From: Muricea muricata
Lineage: Eukaryota; Cnidaria; Anthozoa; Malacalcyonacea; Plexauridae
Reading direction: 5' to 3'
NCBI GenBank assembly: GCA_963855995.1
Contig: OY979725.1
Coordinates: 6,644,118 to 6,708,117 of the forward strand
Length of the DNA: 64,000 bases
The position numbers and the translations under genes were made by a program. The notes beneath the pieces are model-generated. The model saw nothing but the letters and a program-made list of their open reading frames with translations. It did not search any database and was not told the origin of the DNA. How positions within the stretch are numbered: the first letter of the stretch is position 1; the number at the start of each line of letters is the position of its first letter. Shown here piece by piece: positions 36,426-51,600 of the stretch.

Positions 36426-36688
36426 AGCGCAAAAAAACTGCCTAAATCGATAACGGCCACGTTTTAGAGCTTAAAATGATGTTTCGAAGGTTAAACACAA
36501 GACCTAAAGGACAGCTACTAAATCAAAATTTCTGATCTTACCATGTCGGATATCATGTTTGCGGCGCTCTAACTATCGAAATGAGCGGAACAACGTGTTG
36601 AAATGGGAAACCTAAAACTTTCTGTGCAAGTGAAAAAAATGAGCTTAGAATCATCAAAATCGCGTTTTGAGCGTTCTCGAAGCGGTTT
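36425..36688 (+). repeat. Representative family B monomer (264 bp), a trimer with two deletions
   Basis: GAGCG boxes fall at 36425 and 36583, and the next unit begins at 36689, so the spacing is 158 + 106 bp instead of the 108 + 108 + 107 of family A. S3 is intact. S1 lacks the ~24 bp that lie between two TAAAAA copies in A. The S1/S2 border lacks ~32 bp, including the S2 GAGCG box, so GCTAAAC is followed by TTAAGACCTAAA. The two gaps sum to the 58-bp length difference between families. Confidence 0.82.
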
Positions 36689-39600
36689 GAGCGCAAAAAA
36701 ACTGTCTAAATCGATAACGGAAACGTTTTAGAGCCTAAAATGATTTTTTGCAGGTTAAACACAAGACCTAAAGGACAGCTACTAAATAGAAATTTCTGAT
36801 TTTACCATGTCGGATATCATGTTTGCGGCGCTCTAACTATCGAAATGAGCGGAACAACGTGTTGAAATGAGCAACCTAAAACTTTGTTTTCAAGTGAAAA
36901 CAAATGAGCTTAGAATCATCAAAATCGCGTTTTGAGCGTTCTCGAAGCCATTTGAGCGCAAAAAACTGTCTAAATCGATAACGGCAACGTTTTAGAGCTT
37001 AAAATGATGTTTTAAAAGCTATCCTTAAGACCTAAAGGGCAGCTACTAAACCGAAATTTCTGATCTTACAATGTCGGATATCATGTTTGCGGCGCTATAA
37101 CTATGGAAATCAGCGGAACAACGTGTTGAAATGGGAAACCTAAAACTTTCTTTGCAAGTGAAAAAAAATGAGCTTGGAATCATCAGAATCGCGTTTTAAG
37201 CGTTCTCGAAGCGATTTTAGCGCAAAAAAAGCCGTCTAAATCGATAACGGCAACGTTTTAGAGCTTAAAATGATGTTTTGCAGGTTAAACACAAGACCGA
37301 AAGGACAGCTACTAAACCGAAATTTCTGATCTTACAATGTCGGATATCATGTTTGCGGCGCTATAACTTTGGAAATGAGCAGAACAACGTGTTGAAATGA
37401 GAAACCTAAAACTTTCTTTGCAAGTGAAAAAAATGTGCTTGGAATTATCAGAATCGCGTTTTGAGCGTTCTCGAGGCCATTTGAGCGCAAAAAAACTGTC
37501 TAAATCGATAACGGCAACATTTTAGAGCTTAAAATGATGTTTTGAGAGCTAAATTTAAGACCTAAAGGGCAGCTACTAAACCGAAATTTCTGATCTTACC
37601 ATGTCGGATATCATGTTTTCGGCGCTCTAACTATCGAAATGAGCGGAACAACGTGTTGAAATGAGCAACCTAAAACTTTCTTTTCAAGTGAAAACAAATG
37701 AGCTTAGAATCATCAAAATCGCGTTTTGAGCGCTCTCGAAGCCATTTGAGCGCAAAAAACTGTCTAAATCGATAACGGCAACGTTTTAGAGCTTAAAATG
37801 ATGTTTTGAGAGCTATCCTTAAGACCTAAAGGGCAGCTACTAAACCGAAATTTCTGATCTTACAATGTCGGATATCATGTTTGCGGCGCTATAACTATGG
37901 AAATCAGCGGAACAACGTGTTGAAATGTGAAACCTAAAACTTTCTTTGCAAGTGAAAAAAATGAGCTTGGAATCATCAGAATCGCGTTTTAAGCGTTCTC
38001 GAAGCGATTTTAGCGCAAAAAAAGCCGTCTAAATCGATAACGGCAACGTTTTAGAGCTTAAAATGATGTTTTGAGAGCTAGATTTAAGACCTAAAGGGCA
38101 GCTACTAAACCGAAATTTCTGATCTTACAATGTCGGATATCATGTTTGTGGCGCTATAACTATCGAAATGAGCGGAACAACGTGTTGAAATGAGAAACCT
38201 AAAACTTTCTGTGCAAGTGAAAAAAATGAGCTTAGAATCATCAAAATCGCGTTTTGAGCGTTCTCGAAGCGATTTGAGCGCAAAAAAACTGTCTAAATCA
38301 ATAATGGCAACGTTTTAGAGCTTAAAATGATGTTTTGCAGGTTAAACACAAGACCGAAAGGACAGCTACTAAATAGAAATTTCTGATTTTACCATGTCGG
38401 ATATCATGTTTTCGGCGCTCTAACTATCGAAATGAGCGGAACAACGTGTTGAAATGAGAAACCTAAAACTTTCTTTTCAAGTGAAAACAAATGACCTTAG
38501 AATCATCAAAATCGCGTTTTGAGCGTTCTCGAAGCGATTTGAGCGCAAAAAAACTGTCTAAATCGATAACGGCAACGTTTTAGAGCTTAAAATCATGTTT
38601 TGAGAGCTAAACTTAAGACCTAAAGGGCAGCTACTAAACCTAAATTTCTGATCTTACAATGTCGGATATCATGTTTGCGGCGCTATAACCATGGAAATGA
38701 GCGGAACAACGTGTTGAAATGGGAAACCTAAAACTTTCTTTGCAAGTGAAAAAAATGAGCTTGGAATCATCAAAATCGCGTTTTGAGCGTTCTCGAAGCG
38801 ATTTTAGCGCAAAAAAAAACTGTCTAAATCGATAACGGCAACGTTTCAGAGCTTAAAATGATGTTTCGAAGGTTAAACACAAGACCTAAAGGACAGCTAC
38901 TAAATCAAAATTTCTGATCTTACCATGTCGGATATCATGTTTGCGGCGCTCTAACTATCGAAATGAGCGGAACAACGTTTTGAAATGGGAAACCTAAAAC
39001 TTTCTGTGCAAGTGAAAAAAATGAGCTTAGAATCATCAAAATCGCGTTTTGAGCGTTCTCGAAGCGATTTGAGCGCAAAAAAACTGTCTAAATCGATAAC
39101 GGAAACGTTTTAGAGCTTAAAATGATTTTTTTAAGGTTAAACACAAGACCTAAAGGACAGCTACTAAATAGAAATTTCTGATTTAAACCATGTCGGATAT
39201 CATGTTTGCGGCGCTCTAACTATCGAAATGAGCGGAACAACGTGTTGAAATGAGAAACCTAGAACTTTCTTTGCAAGTGAAAAAAATGAGCTTAGAATCA
39301 TCAAAATCGCGTTTTAAGCGTTCTCGAAGCGATTTGAGTTCAAAAAGCTGCCTAAGTCGATGACGGCAACGTTTCAGAGCTTAAAATGATGTTTTAAGAG
39401 CTAAACTTAAGACCTAAAGGGCAGCTACTAAACCGAAATTTCTGATTTACCATGTCGGATATCATGTTTGCGGCGCCCTAACTATCAAAATAACTGGAAC
39501 AACGTGTTGAAATGGGAAACCTAAAACTTTCTGTGCAAGTGAAAAAAATGAGCTTAGAATCATCAAAATTGCGTTTTCAGCGTTCTCGAAGCGATTTGAG

Positions 39601-42600
39601 CGCAAAAAAACTGCCTATATCGATAACGGCCACGTTTTAGAGCTTAAAATGATGTTTCGAAGGTTAAACACAAGACCTAAAGGACAGCTACTAAATCAAA
39701 ATTTCTGATCTTACCATGTCGGATATCATGTTTGCGGCGCTCTAACTATCGAAATGAGCGGAACAACGTGTTGAAATGGGAAACCTAAAACTTTCTCTGC
39801 AAGTGAAAAAAATGAGCTTAGAATCATCAAAATCGCGTTTTGAGCGTTCTCGAAGCGATTTGAGCGACAAAAAACTGTCTAAATCGATAACGGAAACGTT
39901 TTAGAGCTTAAAATGATTTTTTTAAGGTTAAACACAAGACCTAAAGGACAGCTACTAAATAGAAATTTCTGATTTAAACCATGTCGGATATCATGTTTGC
40001 GGCGCTCTAACTATCGAAATGAGCGGAACAACGTGTTGAAATGAGAAACCTAAACCTTTCTTTTCAAGTGAAAACAAATGAGCTTAGAATCATCAAAATC
40101 GCGTTTTGAGCGTTCTCGAAACAATTTGAGCGCAAAAAAACTGTCTAAATCGATAACGGCAACGTTTTAGAGCTTAAAATGATGTTTTGAGAGCTATACT
40201 TAAGACCTAAACGGCAGCTACTAAACCGAAATTTCTGATCTTACAATGTCGGATATCATGTTTGTGGCGGTATAACTATGGAAATGAGCAGAACAACGTG
40301 TTGAAATGGGAAACCTAAAACTTTCTTTGCAAGTGAAAAAAATGAGCTTGGAATCATCAGAATCGCGTTTTAAGCGTTCTCGAAGCGATTTTAGCGCAAA
40401 AAAACTGTCTAAATCGATAACGGAAACGTTTTAGAGCTTAAAATGATTTTTTGGAGGTTAAACACAAGACCTAAAGGACAGCTACTAAATAGAAATTTCT
40501 GATTTTACCATGTCGGATATCATGTTTGCGGCGCTCTAACTATCGAAATGAGCGGAACAACGTGTTGAAATGAGCAACCTAAAACTTTCTTTTCAAGTGA
40601 AAACAAATGAGCTTAGAATCATCAAAATCGCGTTTTGAGCGTTCTCGAAGCCATTTGAGCGCAAAAAACTGTCTAAATCGATAACGGAAACGTTTTAGAG
40701 CTTAAAATGATGTTTTGAGAGCTATCCTTAAGACCTAAAGGGCAGCTACTAAACCGAAATTTCTGATCTTACAATGTCGGATATCATGTTTGCGGCGCTA
40801 TAACTATGGAAATCAGCGGAACAACGTGTTGAAATGGGAAACCTAAAACTTTCTTTGCAAGTGAAAAATATGAGCTTGGAATCATCAGAATCGCGTTTTA
40901 AGCGTTCTCGAAGCGATTTTAGCGCAAAAAAAAGCCGTCTAAATCGATAACGGCAACATTTTAGAGCTTAAAATGATGTTTTGAGAGCTAAATTTAAGAC
41001 CTAAAGGGCAGCTACTAAACCGAAATTTCTGATCTTACCATGTCGGATATCATGTTTGCGGCGCTCTAACTATCGAAATGAGCGGAACAACGTGTTGAAA
41101 TGAGAAACCTAGAACTTTCTTTGCAAGTGAAAAAAATGAGCTTAGAATCATCAAAATCGCGTTTTAAGCGTTCTCGAAGCTATTTGAGTGCAAAAAGCTG
41201 CCTAAGTCGATGACGGCAACGTTTCAGAGCTTAAAATGATGTTTTGAGAGCTAAACTTAAGACCTAAAGGGCAGCTACTAAACCGAAATTTCTGATCTTA
41301 CCATGTCGGATATCATGTTGGCGGCGCCCTAACTATCAAAATGACCGGAACAACGTGTTGAAATGGGAAACCTAAAACTTTCTGTGCAAGTGAAAAAAAG
41401 AGCTTAGAATCATCAAAATTGCGTTTTCAGCGTTCTCGAAGCGATTTGAGCGCAAAAAAACTGCCTAAATCGATAACGGCCACGTTTTAGAGCTTAAAAT
41501 GATGTTTCGAAGGTTAAACACAAGACCTAAAGGACAGCTACTAAATCAAAATTTCTGATCTTACCATGTCGGATATCATGTTTGCGGCGCTCTAACTATC
41601 GAAATGAGCGGAACAACGTGTTGAAATGGGAAACCTAAAACTTTCTGTGCAAGTGAAAAAAATGAGCTTAGAATCATCAAAATCGCGTTTTGAGCGTTCT
41701 CGAAGCGATTTGAGCGCAAAAAAACTGTCTAAATCGATAACGGAAACGTTTTAGAGCTTAAAATGATTTTTTAAGGTTAAACACAAGACCTAAAGGACAG
41801 CTACTAAATAGAAATTTCTGATTTAAACCATGTCGGATATCATGTTTGCGGCGCTCTAACTATCGAGATGAGCGGAACAACGTGTTGAAATGAGAAACCT
41901 AAAACTTTCTTTTCAAGTGAAAACAAATGAGCTTAGAATCATCAAAATCGCGTTTTGAGCGTTCTCGAAGCCATTTGAGCGCAAAAAAACTGTCTAAATC
42001 GATAACGGCAACGTTTTAGAGCTTAAAATGATGTTTTGAGAGCTATACTTAAGACCTAAACGGCAGCTACTAAACCGAAATTTCTGATCTTACAATGTCG
42101 GATATCATGTTTGCGGCGCTATAACTATGGAAATCAGCGGAACAACGTGTTGAAATGGGAAACCTAAAACTTTCTTTGCAAGTGAAAAAAATGAGCTTAA
42201 AATCATCAGAATCGCGTTTTAAGCGTTCTGGAAGCGATTTTAGCGCAAAAAAAGCCGTCTAAATCGATAACGGCAACGTTTTAGAGGTTAAAATGATGTT
42301 TTGAGAGCTAGACTTAAGACCTAAAGGGCAGCTACTAAACTGAAATTTCTGATCTTATAATGTCGAATATCATGTTTGTGGCGCTATAACTATCGAAATG
42401 AGCGGAACAACGTGTTGAAATGAGAAACCTAAAACTTTCTGTGCAAGTGAAAAAAATGAGCTTAGAATCATCAAAATCGCGTTTCCAGTGTTCTGGAAGC
42501 GATTTGAGCGAAAAAAAACTGTCTAAATCGATAACGGCAACTTTTTGGAGCTTAAAATGATGTTTTGAGGGCTAAAATTAAACCTAAAGGGCAGCTACTA

Positions 42601-45600
42601 AACCGAAATTTCTGATCTTACAATGTCGGATATCATGTTTGTGGCGCTATAACTATCGAAATGAGCGGAACAACGTGTTTAAATGAGAAACCTAAAACTT
42701 TCTTTGAGAGTGAAAAAAAATGAGCTTAGAATCATCAAAATTGCGTTTTAAGCGTTCTCGAAGCGACTTGAGCGCAAAAAAGCTGTCTAAATCGACAACG
42801 GCAACGTTTTAGAGCTCAAAATTATTTTTTGAAGGTTAAACACAAGACCTAAAGGATAGCTACTAAATCGAAATTTCTGATCTTGATATGTCGGATCTCA
42901 TGTTTTCGGCGCTCTAACTATCGAAATGAGCGGAACAACGTGTTGAAATGAGAAACCTAAAACTTTCGTTGCAAGTGAAAACAAATGAGTTTAGAATCAT
43001 CAAAATCGCGTTTTAAGCGTTGTCGAAGCGATTTGAGCGCAAAAAAGCTGCCTAAATCGATAACGGCAACGTTTCAGAGCTTAAAATGATGTTTTGAGAG
43101 CTAAACTTATGACCTAAAGGGAAGCTACTAAACCGAAATTTCTGATCTTACCATGTCGGATATCATGTTTGCGGCGCCCTAACTATCGAAATGAGCGGAA
43201 CAACGTGTTGAAATGGGAAACCTAAAACTTTCTGTGCAAGTGAAAAAAATGAGCTTAGAATCATCAAAATTGCGTTTTCAGCGTTCTCGAAGCGATTTGA
43301 GCGAAAAAAACTGCCTAAATCGATAACGGCCACGTTTTAGAGCTTAAAATGATGTTTCGAAGGTTAAACACAAGACCTAAAGGACAGCTACTATATCAAA
43401 ATTTCTGATCTTACCATGTCGGATATCATGTTTGCGGCGCTCTAACTATCGAAATGAGCGGAAAAACGTGTTGAAATGGGAAACCTAAAACTTTCTGTGA
43501 GAGTGAAAAAAATGAGCTTAGAATCATCAAAATTGCGTTTTCAGCGTTCTCGAAGCGATTTGAGCGCAAAAAAACTGCCTAAATCGATAACGGCCACGTT
43601 TAAGAGCTTAAAATGATGTTTCGAAGGTTAAACACAAGACCTAAAGGACAGCTACTAAATCAAAATTTCTGATCTTACCATGTCGGATATCATGTTTGCG
43701 GCGCTCTAACTATCGAAATGAGCGGAACAACGTGTTGAAATGGGAAACCTAAAACTTTCTTTGCAAGTGAAAAAAATGAGCTTGGAATCATCAGAATCGC
43801 GTTTTAAGCGTTCTCGAAGCGATTTTTGCGCAAAAAAAGCCGTCTAAATCGATAACGGCAACGTTTTAGAGGTTAAAATGAGGTTTTGAGAGCTAAACTT
43901 AAGACCTAAAGGGCAGCTACTAAACTGAAATTTCTGATCTTACAATGTCGGATATCATGTTTGTGGCGGTATAACTATGGAAATGAGCAGAACAACGTGT
44001 TGAAATGGGAAACCTAAAACTTTCTTTGCAAGTGAAAAAAATGAGCTTGGAATCATCAGAATCGCGTTTTAAGCGTTCTCGAAGCGATTTTAGCGCAAAA
44101 AAACTGTCTAAATCGATAACGGAAACGTTTTAGAGCTTAAAATGATGTTTTGAGAGCTAAATTTAAGACCTAAAGGGCAGCTACTAAACCGAAATTTCTG
44201 ATCTTACCATGTCGGATATCATGTTTGCGGCGCTCTAACTATCGAAATGAGCGGAACAACGTGTTGAAATGAGAAACCTAGAACTTTCTTTGCAAGTGAA
44301 AAAAATGAGCTTAGAATCATCAAAATCGCGTTTTAAGCGTTCTCGAAGCGATTTGAGTTCAAAAAGCTGCCTAAGTCGATGACGGCAACGTTTCAGAGCT
44401 TAAAATGATGTTTTGAGAGCTAAACTTAAGACCTAAAGGGCAGCTACTAAACCGAAATTTCTGATTTACCATGTCGGATATCATGTTTGCGGCGCCCTAA
44501 CTATCAAAATGACCGGAACAACGTGTTGAAATGGGAAACCTAAAACTTTCTGTGCAAGTGAAAAAAATGAGCTTAGAATCATCAAAATTGCGTTTTCAGC
44601 GTTCTCGAAGCGATTTGAGCGCAAAAAAACTGCCTATATCGATAACGGCCACGTTTTAGAGCTTAAAATGATGTTTCGAAGGTTAAACACAAGACCTAAA
44701 GGACAGCTACTAAATCAAAATTTCTGATCTTACCATGTCGGATATCATGTTTGCGGCGCTGTAACTATCGAAATGAGCGGAACAACGTGTTGAAATGGGA
44801 AATCTAAAACTTTCTCTGCAAGTGAAAAAAATGAGCTTAGAATCATCAAAATCGCGTTTTGAGCGTTCTCGAAGCGATTTGAGCGACAAAAAACTGTCTA
44901 AATCGATAACGGAAACGTTTTAGAGCTTAAAATGATTTTTTTAAGGTTAAACACAAGACCTAAAGGACAGCTACTAAATAGAAATTTCTGATTTAAACCA
45001 TGTCGGATATCATGTTTGCGGCGCTCTAACTATCGAAATGAGCGGAACAACGTGTTGAAATGAGAAACCTAAAACTTTCTTTTCAAGTGAAAACAAATGA
45101 GCTTAGAATCATCAAAATCGCGTTTTGAGCGTTCTCGAAACGATTTGAGCGCAAAAAAACTGTCTAAATCGATAACGGCAACGTTTTAGAGGTTAAAATG
45201 ATGTTTTGAGAGCTATACTTAAGACCTAAACGGCAGCTACTAAACCGAAATTTCTGATCTTACAATGACGGATATCATGTTTGTGGCGGTATAACTATGG
45301 AAATGAGCAGAACAACGTGTTGAAATGGGAAACCTAAAACTTTCTTTGCAAGTGAAAAAAATGAGCTTGGAATCATCAGAATCGCGTTTTAAGCGTTCTC
45401 GAAGCGATTTTAGCGCAAAAAAACTGTCTAAATCGATTACGGAAACGTTTTAGAGCTTAAAATGATTTTTTGGAGGTTAAACACAAGACCTAAAGGACAG
45501 CTACTAAATAGAAATTTCTGATTTTACCATGTCGGATATCATGTTTGCGGCGCTCTAACTATCGAAATGAGCGGAACAACGTGTTGAAATGAGCAACCTA

Positions 45601-48600
45601 AAACTTTCTTTTCAAGTGAAAACAAATGAGCTTAGAATCATCAAAATCGCGTTTTGAGCTTTCTCGAAGCCATTTGAGCGCAAAAAACTGTCTAAATCGA
45701 TAACGGCAACGTTTTAGAGCTTAAAATGATGTTTTGAGAGCTATCCTTAAGACCTAAAGGGCAGCTACTAAACCGAAATTTCTGATCTTACAATGTCGGA
45801 TATCATGTTTGCGGCGCTATAACTATGGAAATCAGCGGAACAACGTGTTGAAATGGGAAACCTACAATTTTCTTTGCAAGTGAAAAAAATGAGCTTGGAA
45901 TCATCAGAATCGCGTTTTAAGCGTTCTCGAAGCGATTTTAGCGCAAAAAAAGCCGTCTAAATCGATAACGGCAACGTTTTAGAGGTTAAAATGAGGTTTT
46001 GAGAGCTAAACTTAAGACCTAAAGGGCAGCTACTAAACTGAAATTTCTGATCTTACAATGTCGGATATCATGTTTGTGGCGGTATAACTATGGAAATGAG
46101 CAGAACAACGTGTTGCAATGGGAAACCTAAAACTTTCTTTGCAAGTGAAAAAATTGAGCTTGGAATCATCAGAATCGCGTTTTAAGCGTTCTCGAAGCGA
46201 TTTTAGCGCAAAAAAAAGCCGTCTAAATCGATAACGGCAACATTTTAGAGCTTAAAATGATGTTTTGAGAGCTAAATTTAAGACCTAAAGGGCAGCTACT
46301 AAACCGAAATTTCTGATCTTACCATGTCGGATATCATGTTTGCGGCGCTCTAACTATCGAAATGAGCGGAACAACGTGTTGAAATGAGAAACCTAGAACT
46401 TTCTTTGCAAGTGAAAAAAATGAGCTTAGAATCATCAAAATCGCGTTTTAAGCGTTCTCGAAGCTATTTTAGTGCAAAAAGCTGCCTAAGTCGATGACGG
46501 CAACGTTTCAGAGCTTAAAATGATGTTTTGAGAGCTAAACTTAAGACCTAAAGGGCAGCTACTAAACCGAAATTTCTGATCTTACCATGTCGGATATCAT
46601 GTTTGCGGCGCCCTAACTATCAAAATGACCGGAACAACGTGTTGAAATTGGGAAACCTAAAACTTTCTGTGCAAGTGAAAAAAAAGAGCTTAGAATCATC
46701 AAAATTGCGTTTTCAGCGTTCTCGAAGCGATTTGAGCGCAAAAAAACTGCCTAAATCGATAACGGCCACGTTTTAGAGCTTAAAATGATGTTTCGAAGGT
46801 CAAACACAAGACGTAAAGGACAGCTACTAAATCAAAATTTCTGATCTTACCATGTCGGATATCATGTTTGCGGCGCTCTAACTATCGAAATGAGCGGAAC
46901 AACGTGTTGAAATGGGAAACCTAAAACTTTCTTTGCAAGTGAAAAAAATGAGCTTGGAATCATCAGAATCGCGTTTTAAGCGTTCTCGAAGCGATTTTAG
47001 CGCAAAAAAAGCCGTCTAAATCGATAACGGCAACGTTTTAGAGGTTAAAATGAGGTTTTGAGAGCTAAACTTAAGACCTAAAGGGCAGCTACTAAACTGA
47101 AATTTCTGATCTTACAATGTCGGATATCATGTTTGTGGCGGTATAACTATGGAAATGAGCAGAACAACGTGTTGAAATGGGAAACCTAAAACTTTCTTTG
47201 CAAGTGAAAAAAATGAGCTTGGAATCATCAGAATCGCGTTTTAAGCGTTCTCGAAGCGATTTTAGCGCAAAAAAACTGTCTAAATCGATAACGGAAACGT
47301 TTTAGAGCTTAAAATGATTTTTTGCAGGTTAAACACCAGACCTAAAGGACAGCTACTAAATAGAAATTTCTGATCTTACCATGTCGGATATCATGTTTGC
47401 GGCGCTCTAACTATCGAAATGAGCGGAACAACGTGTTGAAATGGGAAACCTAAAACTTTCTCTGCAAGTGAAAAAAATGAGCTTAGAATCATCAAAATCG
47501 CGTTTTGAGCGTTCTCGAAGCGATTTGAGCGACAAAAAACGGTCTAAATCGATAACGGAAACGTTTTAGAGCTTAAAATGATTTTTTTAAGGTTAAACAC
47601 AAGACCTAAAGGACAGCTACTAAATAGAAATTTCTGATTTAAACCATGTCGGATATCATGTTTGCGGCGCTCTAACTATCGAAATGAGCGGAACAACGTG
47701 TTGAAATGAGAAACCTAAAACTTTCTTTTCAAGTGAAAACAAATGAGCTTAGAATCATCAAAATCGCGTTTTGAGCGTTCTCGAAACAATTTGAGCGCAA
47801 AAAAACTGTCTAAATCGATAACGGCAACGTTTTAGAGCTTAAAATGATGTTTTGAGAGCTATACTTAAGACCTAAACGGCAGTTACTAAACCGAAATTTC
47901 TGATCTTACAATGTCGGATATCATGTTTGTGGCGGTATAACTATGGAAATGAGCAGAACAACGTGTTGAAATGGGAAACCTAAAACTTTCTTTGCAAGTG
48001 AAAAAAATGAGCTTGGAATCATCAGAATCGCGTTTTAAGCGTTCTCGAAGCGATTTTAGCGCAAAAAAACTGTCTAAATCGATAACGGAAACGTTTTAGA
48101 GCTTAAAATGATTTTTTGGAGGTTAAACACAAGACCTAAAGGACAGCTACTAAATAGAAATTTCTGATTTTACCATGTCGGATATCATGTTTGCGGCGCT
48201 CTAACTATCGAAATGAGCGGAACAACGTGTTGAAATGAGCAACCTAAAACTTTCTTTTCAAGTGAAAACAAATGAGCATAGAATCATCAAAATCGCGTTT
48301 TGAGCGTTCTCGAAGCCATTTGAAGGCAAAAAACTGTCTAAATCGATAACGGCAACGTTTTAGAGCTTAAAATGATGTTTTGAGAGCTATCCTTAAGACC
48401 TAAAGGGCAGCTACTAAACCGAAATTTCTGATCTTACAATGTCGGATATCATGTTTGCGGCGCTATAACTATGGAAATCAGCGGAACAACGTGTTGAAAT
48501 GGGAAACCTACAACTTTCTTTGCAAGTGAAAAAAATGAGCTTGGAATCATCAGAATCGCGTTTTAAGCGTTCTCGAAGCGATTTTAGCGAAAAAAAAGCC

Positions 48601-51600
48601 GTCTAAATCGATAACGGCAACGTTTTAGAGGTTAAAATGAGGTTTTGAGAGCTAAACTTAAGACCTAAAGGGCAGCTACTAAACTGAAATTTCTGATCTT
48701 ACAGTGTCGGATATCATGTTTGTGGCGGTATAACTATGGAAATGAGCAGAACAACGTGTTGAAATGGGAAACCTAAAACTTTCTTTGCAAGTGAAAAAAT
48801 TGAGCTTGGAATCTACAGAATCGCGTTTTAAGCGTTCTCGAAGCGATTTTAGCGCAAAAAAAAGCCGTCTAAATCGATAACGGCAACATTTTAGAGCTTA
48901 AAATGATGTTTTGAGAGCAAAATTTAAGACCTAAAGGGCAGCTACTAAACCGAAATTTCTGATCTTACCATGTCGGATATCATGTTTGCGGCGCTCTAAC
49001 TATCGAAATGAGCGGAACAACGTGTTGAAATGAGAAACCTAGAACTTTCTTTGCAAGTGAAAAAAATGAGCTTAGAATCATCAAAATCGCGTTTTAAGCG
49101 TTCTCGAAGCGATTTGAGTGCAAAAAGCTGCCTAAGTCGATGACGGCAACGTTTCAGAGCTTAAAATGATGTTTTGAGAGCTAAACTTAAGACCTAAAGG
49201 GCAGCTACTAAACCGAAATTTCTGATCTTACCATGTCGGATATCATGTTTGCGGCGCCCTAACTATCAAAATGAGCGGAACAACGTGTTGAAATGGGAAA
49301 CCTAAAACTTTCTGTGCAAGTGAAAAAAACGAGCTTAGAATCATCAAAATTGCGTTTTCAGCGTTCTCGAAGCGATTTGAGCGAAAAAAAACTGCCTAAA
49401 TCGATAACGGCCACGTTTTAGAGCTTAAAATGATGTTTCGAAGGTTAAACACAAGACCTAAAGGACAGCTACTAAATCAAAATTTCTGATCTTACCATGT
49501 CGGATATCATGTTTGCGGCGCTCTAACTATCGAAATGAGCGGAACAACGTGTTGAAATGGGAAACCTAAAACTTTCTCTGCAAGTGAAAAAAATGAGCTT
49601 AGAATCATCAAAATCGCGTTTTGAGCGTTCTCGAAGCGATTTGAGCGACAAAAAACTGTCTAAATCGATAACGGAAACGTTTTAGAGCTTAAAATGATTT
49701 TTTTAAGGTTAAACACAAGACCTAAAGGACAGCTACTAAATAGAAATTTCTGATTTAAACCATGTCGGATATCATGTTTGCGGCGCTCTAACTATCGAAA
49801 TGAGCGGAACAACGTGTTGAAATGAGAAACCTAAAACTTTCTTTTCAAGTGAAAACAAATGAGCTTAGAATCATCAAAATCGCGTTTTGAGCGTTCTCGA
49901 AACAATTTGAGCGCAAAAAAACTGTCTAAATCGATAACGGCAACGTTTTAGAGCTTAAAATGATGTTTTGAGAGCTATACTTAAGACCTAAACGGCAGCT
50001 ACTAAACCGAAATTTCTGATCTTACAATGTCGGATATCATGTTTGTGGCGGTATAACTATGGAAATGAGCAGAACAACGTGTTGAAATGGGAAACCTAAA
50101 ACTTTCTTTGCAAGTGAAAAAAATGAGCTTGGAATCATCAGAATCGCGTTTTAAGCGTTCTCGAAGCGATTTTAGCGCAAAAAAACTGTCTAAATCGATA
50201 ACGGAAACGTTTTAGAGCTTAAAATGATTTTTTGCAGGTTAAACACAAGACCTAAAGGACAGCTACTAAATAGAAATTTCTGATTTTACCATGTCGGATA
50301 TCATGTTTGCGGCGCTCTAACTATCGAAATGAGCGGAACAACGTGTTGAAATGAGCAACCTAAAACTTTCTTTTCAAGTGAAAACAAATGAGCTTAGAAT
50401 CATCAAAATCGCGTTTTGAGCGTTCTCGAAGCCATTTGAGCGCAAAAAACTGTCTAAATCGATAACGGCAACGTTTTAGAGCTTAAAATGATGTTTTGAG
50501 AGCTATCCTTAAGACCTAAAGGGCAGCTACTAAACCGAAATTTCTGATCTTACAATGTCGGATATCATGTTTGCGGCGCTATAACTATGGAAATCAGCGG
50601 AACAACGTGTTGAAATGGGAAACCTAAAACTTTCTTTGCAAGTGAAAAAAATGAGCTTGGAATCATCAGAATCGCGTTTTAAGCGTTCTCGAAGCGATTT
50701 TAGCGAAAAAAAAGCCGTCTAAATCGATAACGGCAACGTTTTAGAGGTTAAAATGAGGTTTTGAGAGCTAAACTTAAGACCTAAAGGGCAGCTACTAAAC
50801 TGAAATTTCTGATCTTAGAATGTCGGATATCATGTTTGTGGCGGTATAACTATGGAAATGAGCAGAACAACGTGTTGAAATGGGAAACCTAAAACTTTCT
50901 TTGCAAGTGAAAAAATTGAGCTTGGAATCATCAGAATCGCGTTTTAAGCGTTCTCGAAGCGATTTTAGCGCAAAAAAAAGCCATCTAAATCGATAACGGC
51001 AACATTTTAGAGCTTAAAATGATGTTTTGAGAGCTAAACTTAAGACCTAAAGGGCAGCTACTAAACCGAAATTTCTGATCTTACCATGTCGGATATCATG
51101 TTTGCGGCGCCCTAACTATCAAAATGACCGGAACAACGTGTTGAAATGGGAAACCTAAAACTTTCTGTGCAAGTGAAAAAAATGAGCTTAGAATCATCAA
51201 AATTGCGTTTTCAGCGTTCTCGAAGCGATTTGAGCGCAAAAAAACTGCCTAAATCGATAACGGCCACGTTTTAGAGCTTAAAATGATGTTTCGAAGGTTA
51301 AACACAAGACCTAAAGGACAGCTACTAAATCAAAATTTCTGATCTTACCATGTCGGATATCATGTTTGCGGCGCTCTAACTATCGAAATGAGCGGAACAA
51401 CGTGTTGAAATGGGAAACCTAAAACTTTCTCTGCAAGTGAAAAAAATGAGCTTAGAATCATCAAAATCGCGTTTTGAGCGTTCTCGAAGCGATTTGAGCG
51501 ACAAAAAACTGTCTAAATCGATAACGGAAACGTTTTAGAGCTTAAAATGATTTTTTGCAGGTTAAACACAAGACCTAAAGGACAGCTACTAAATAGAAAT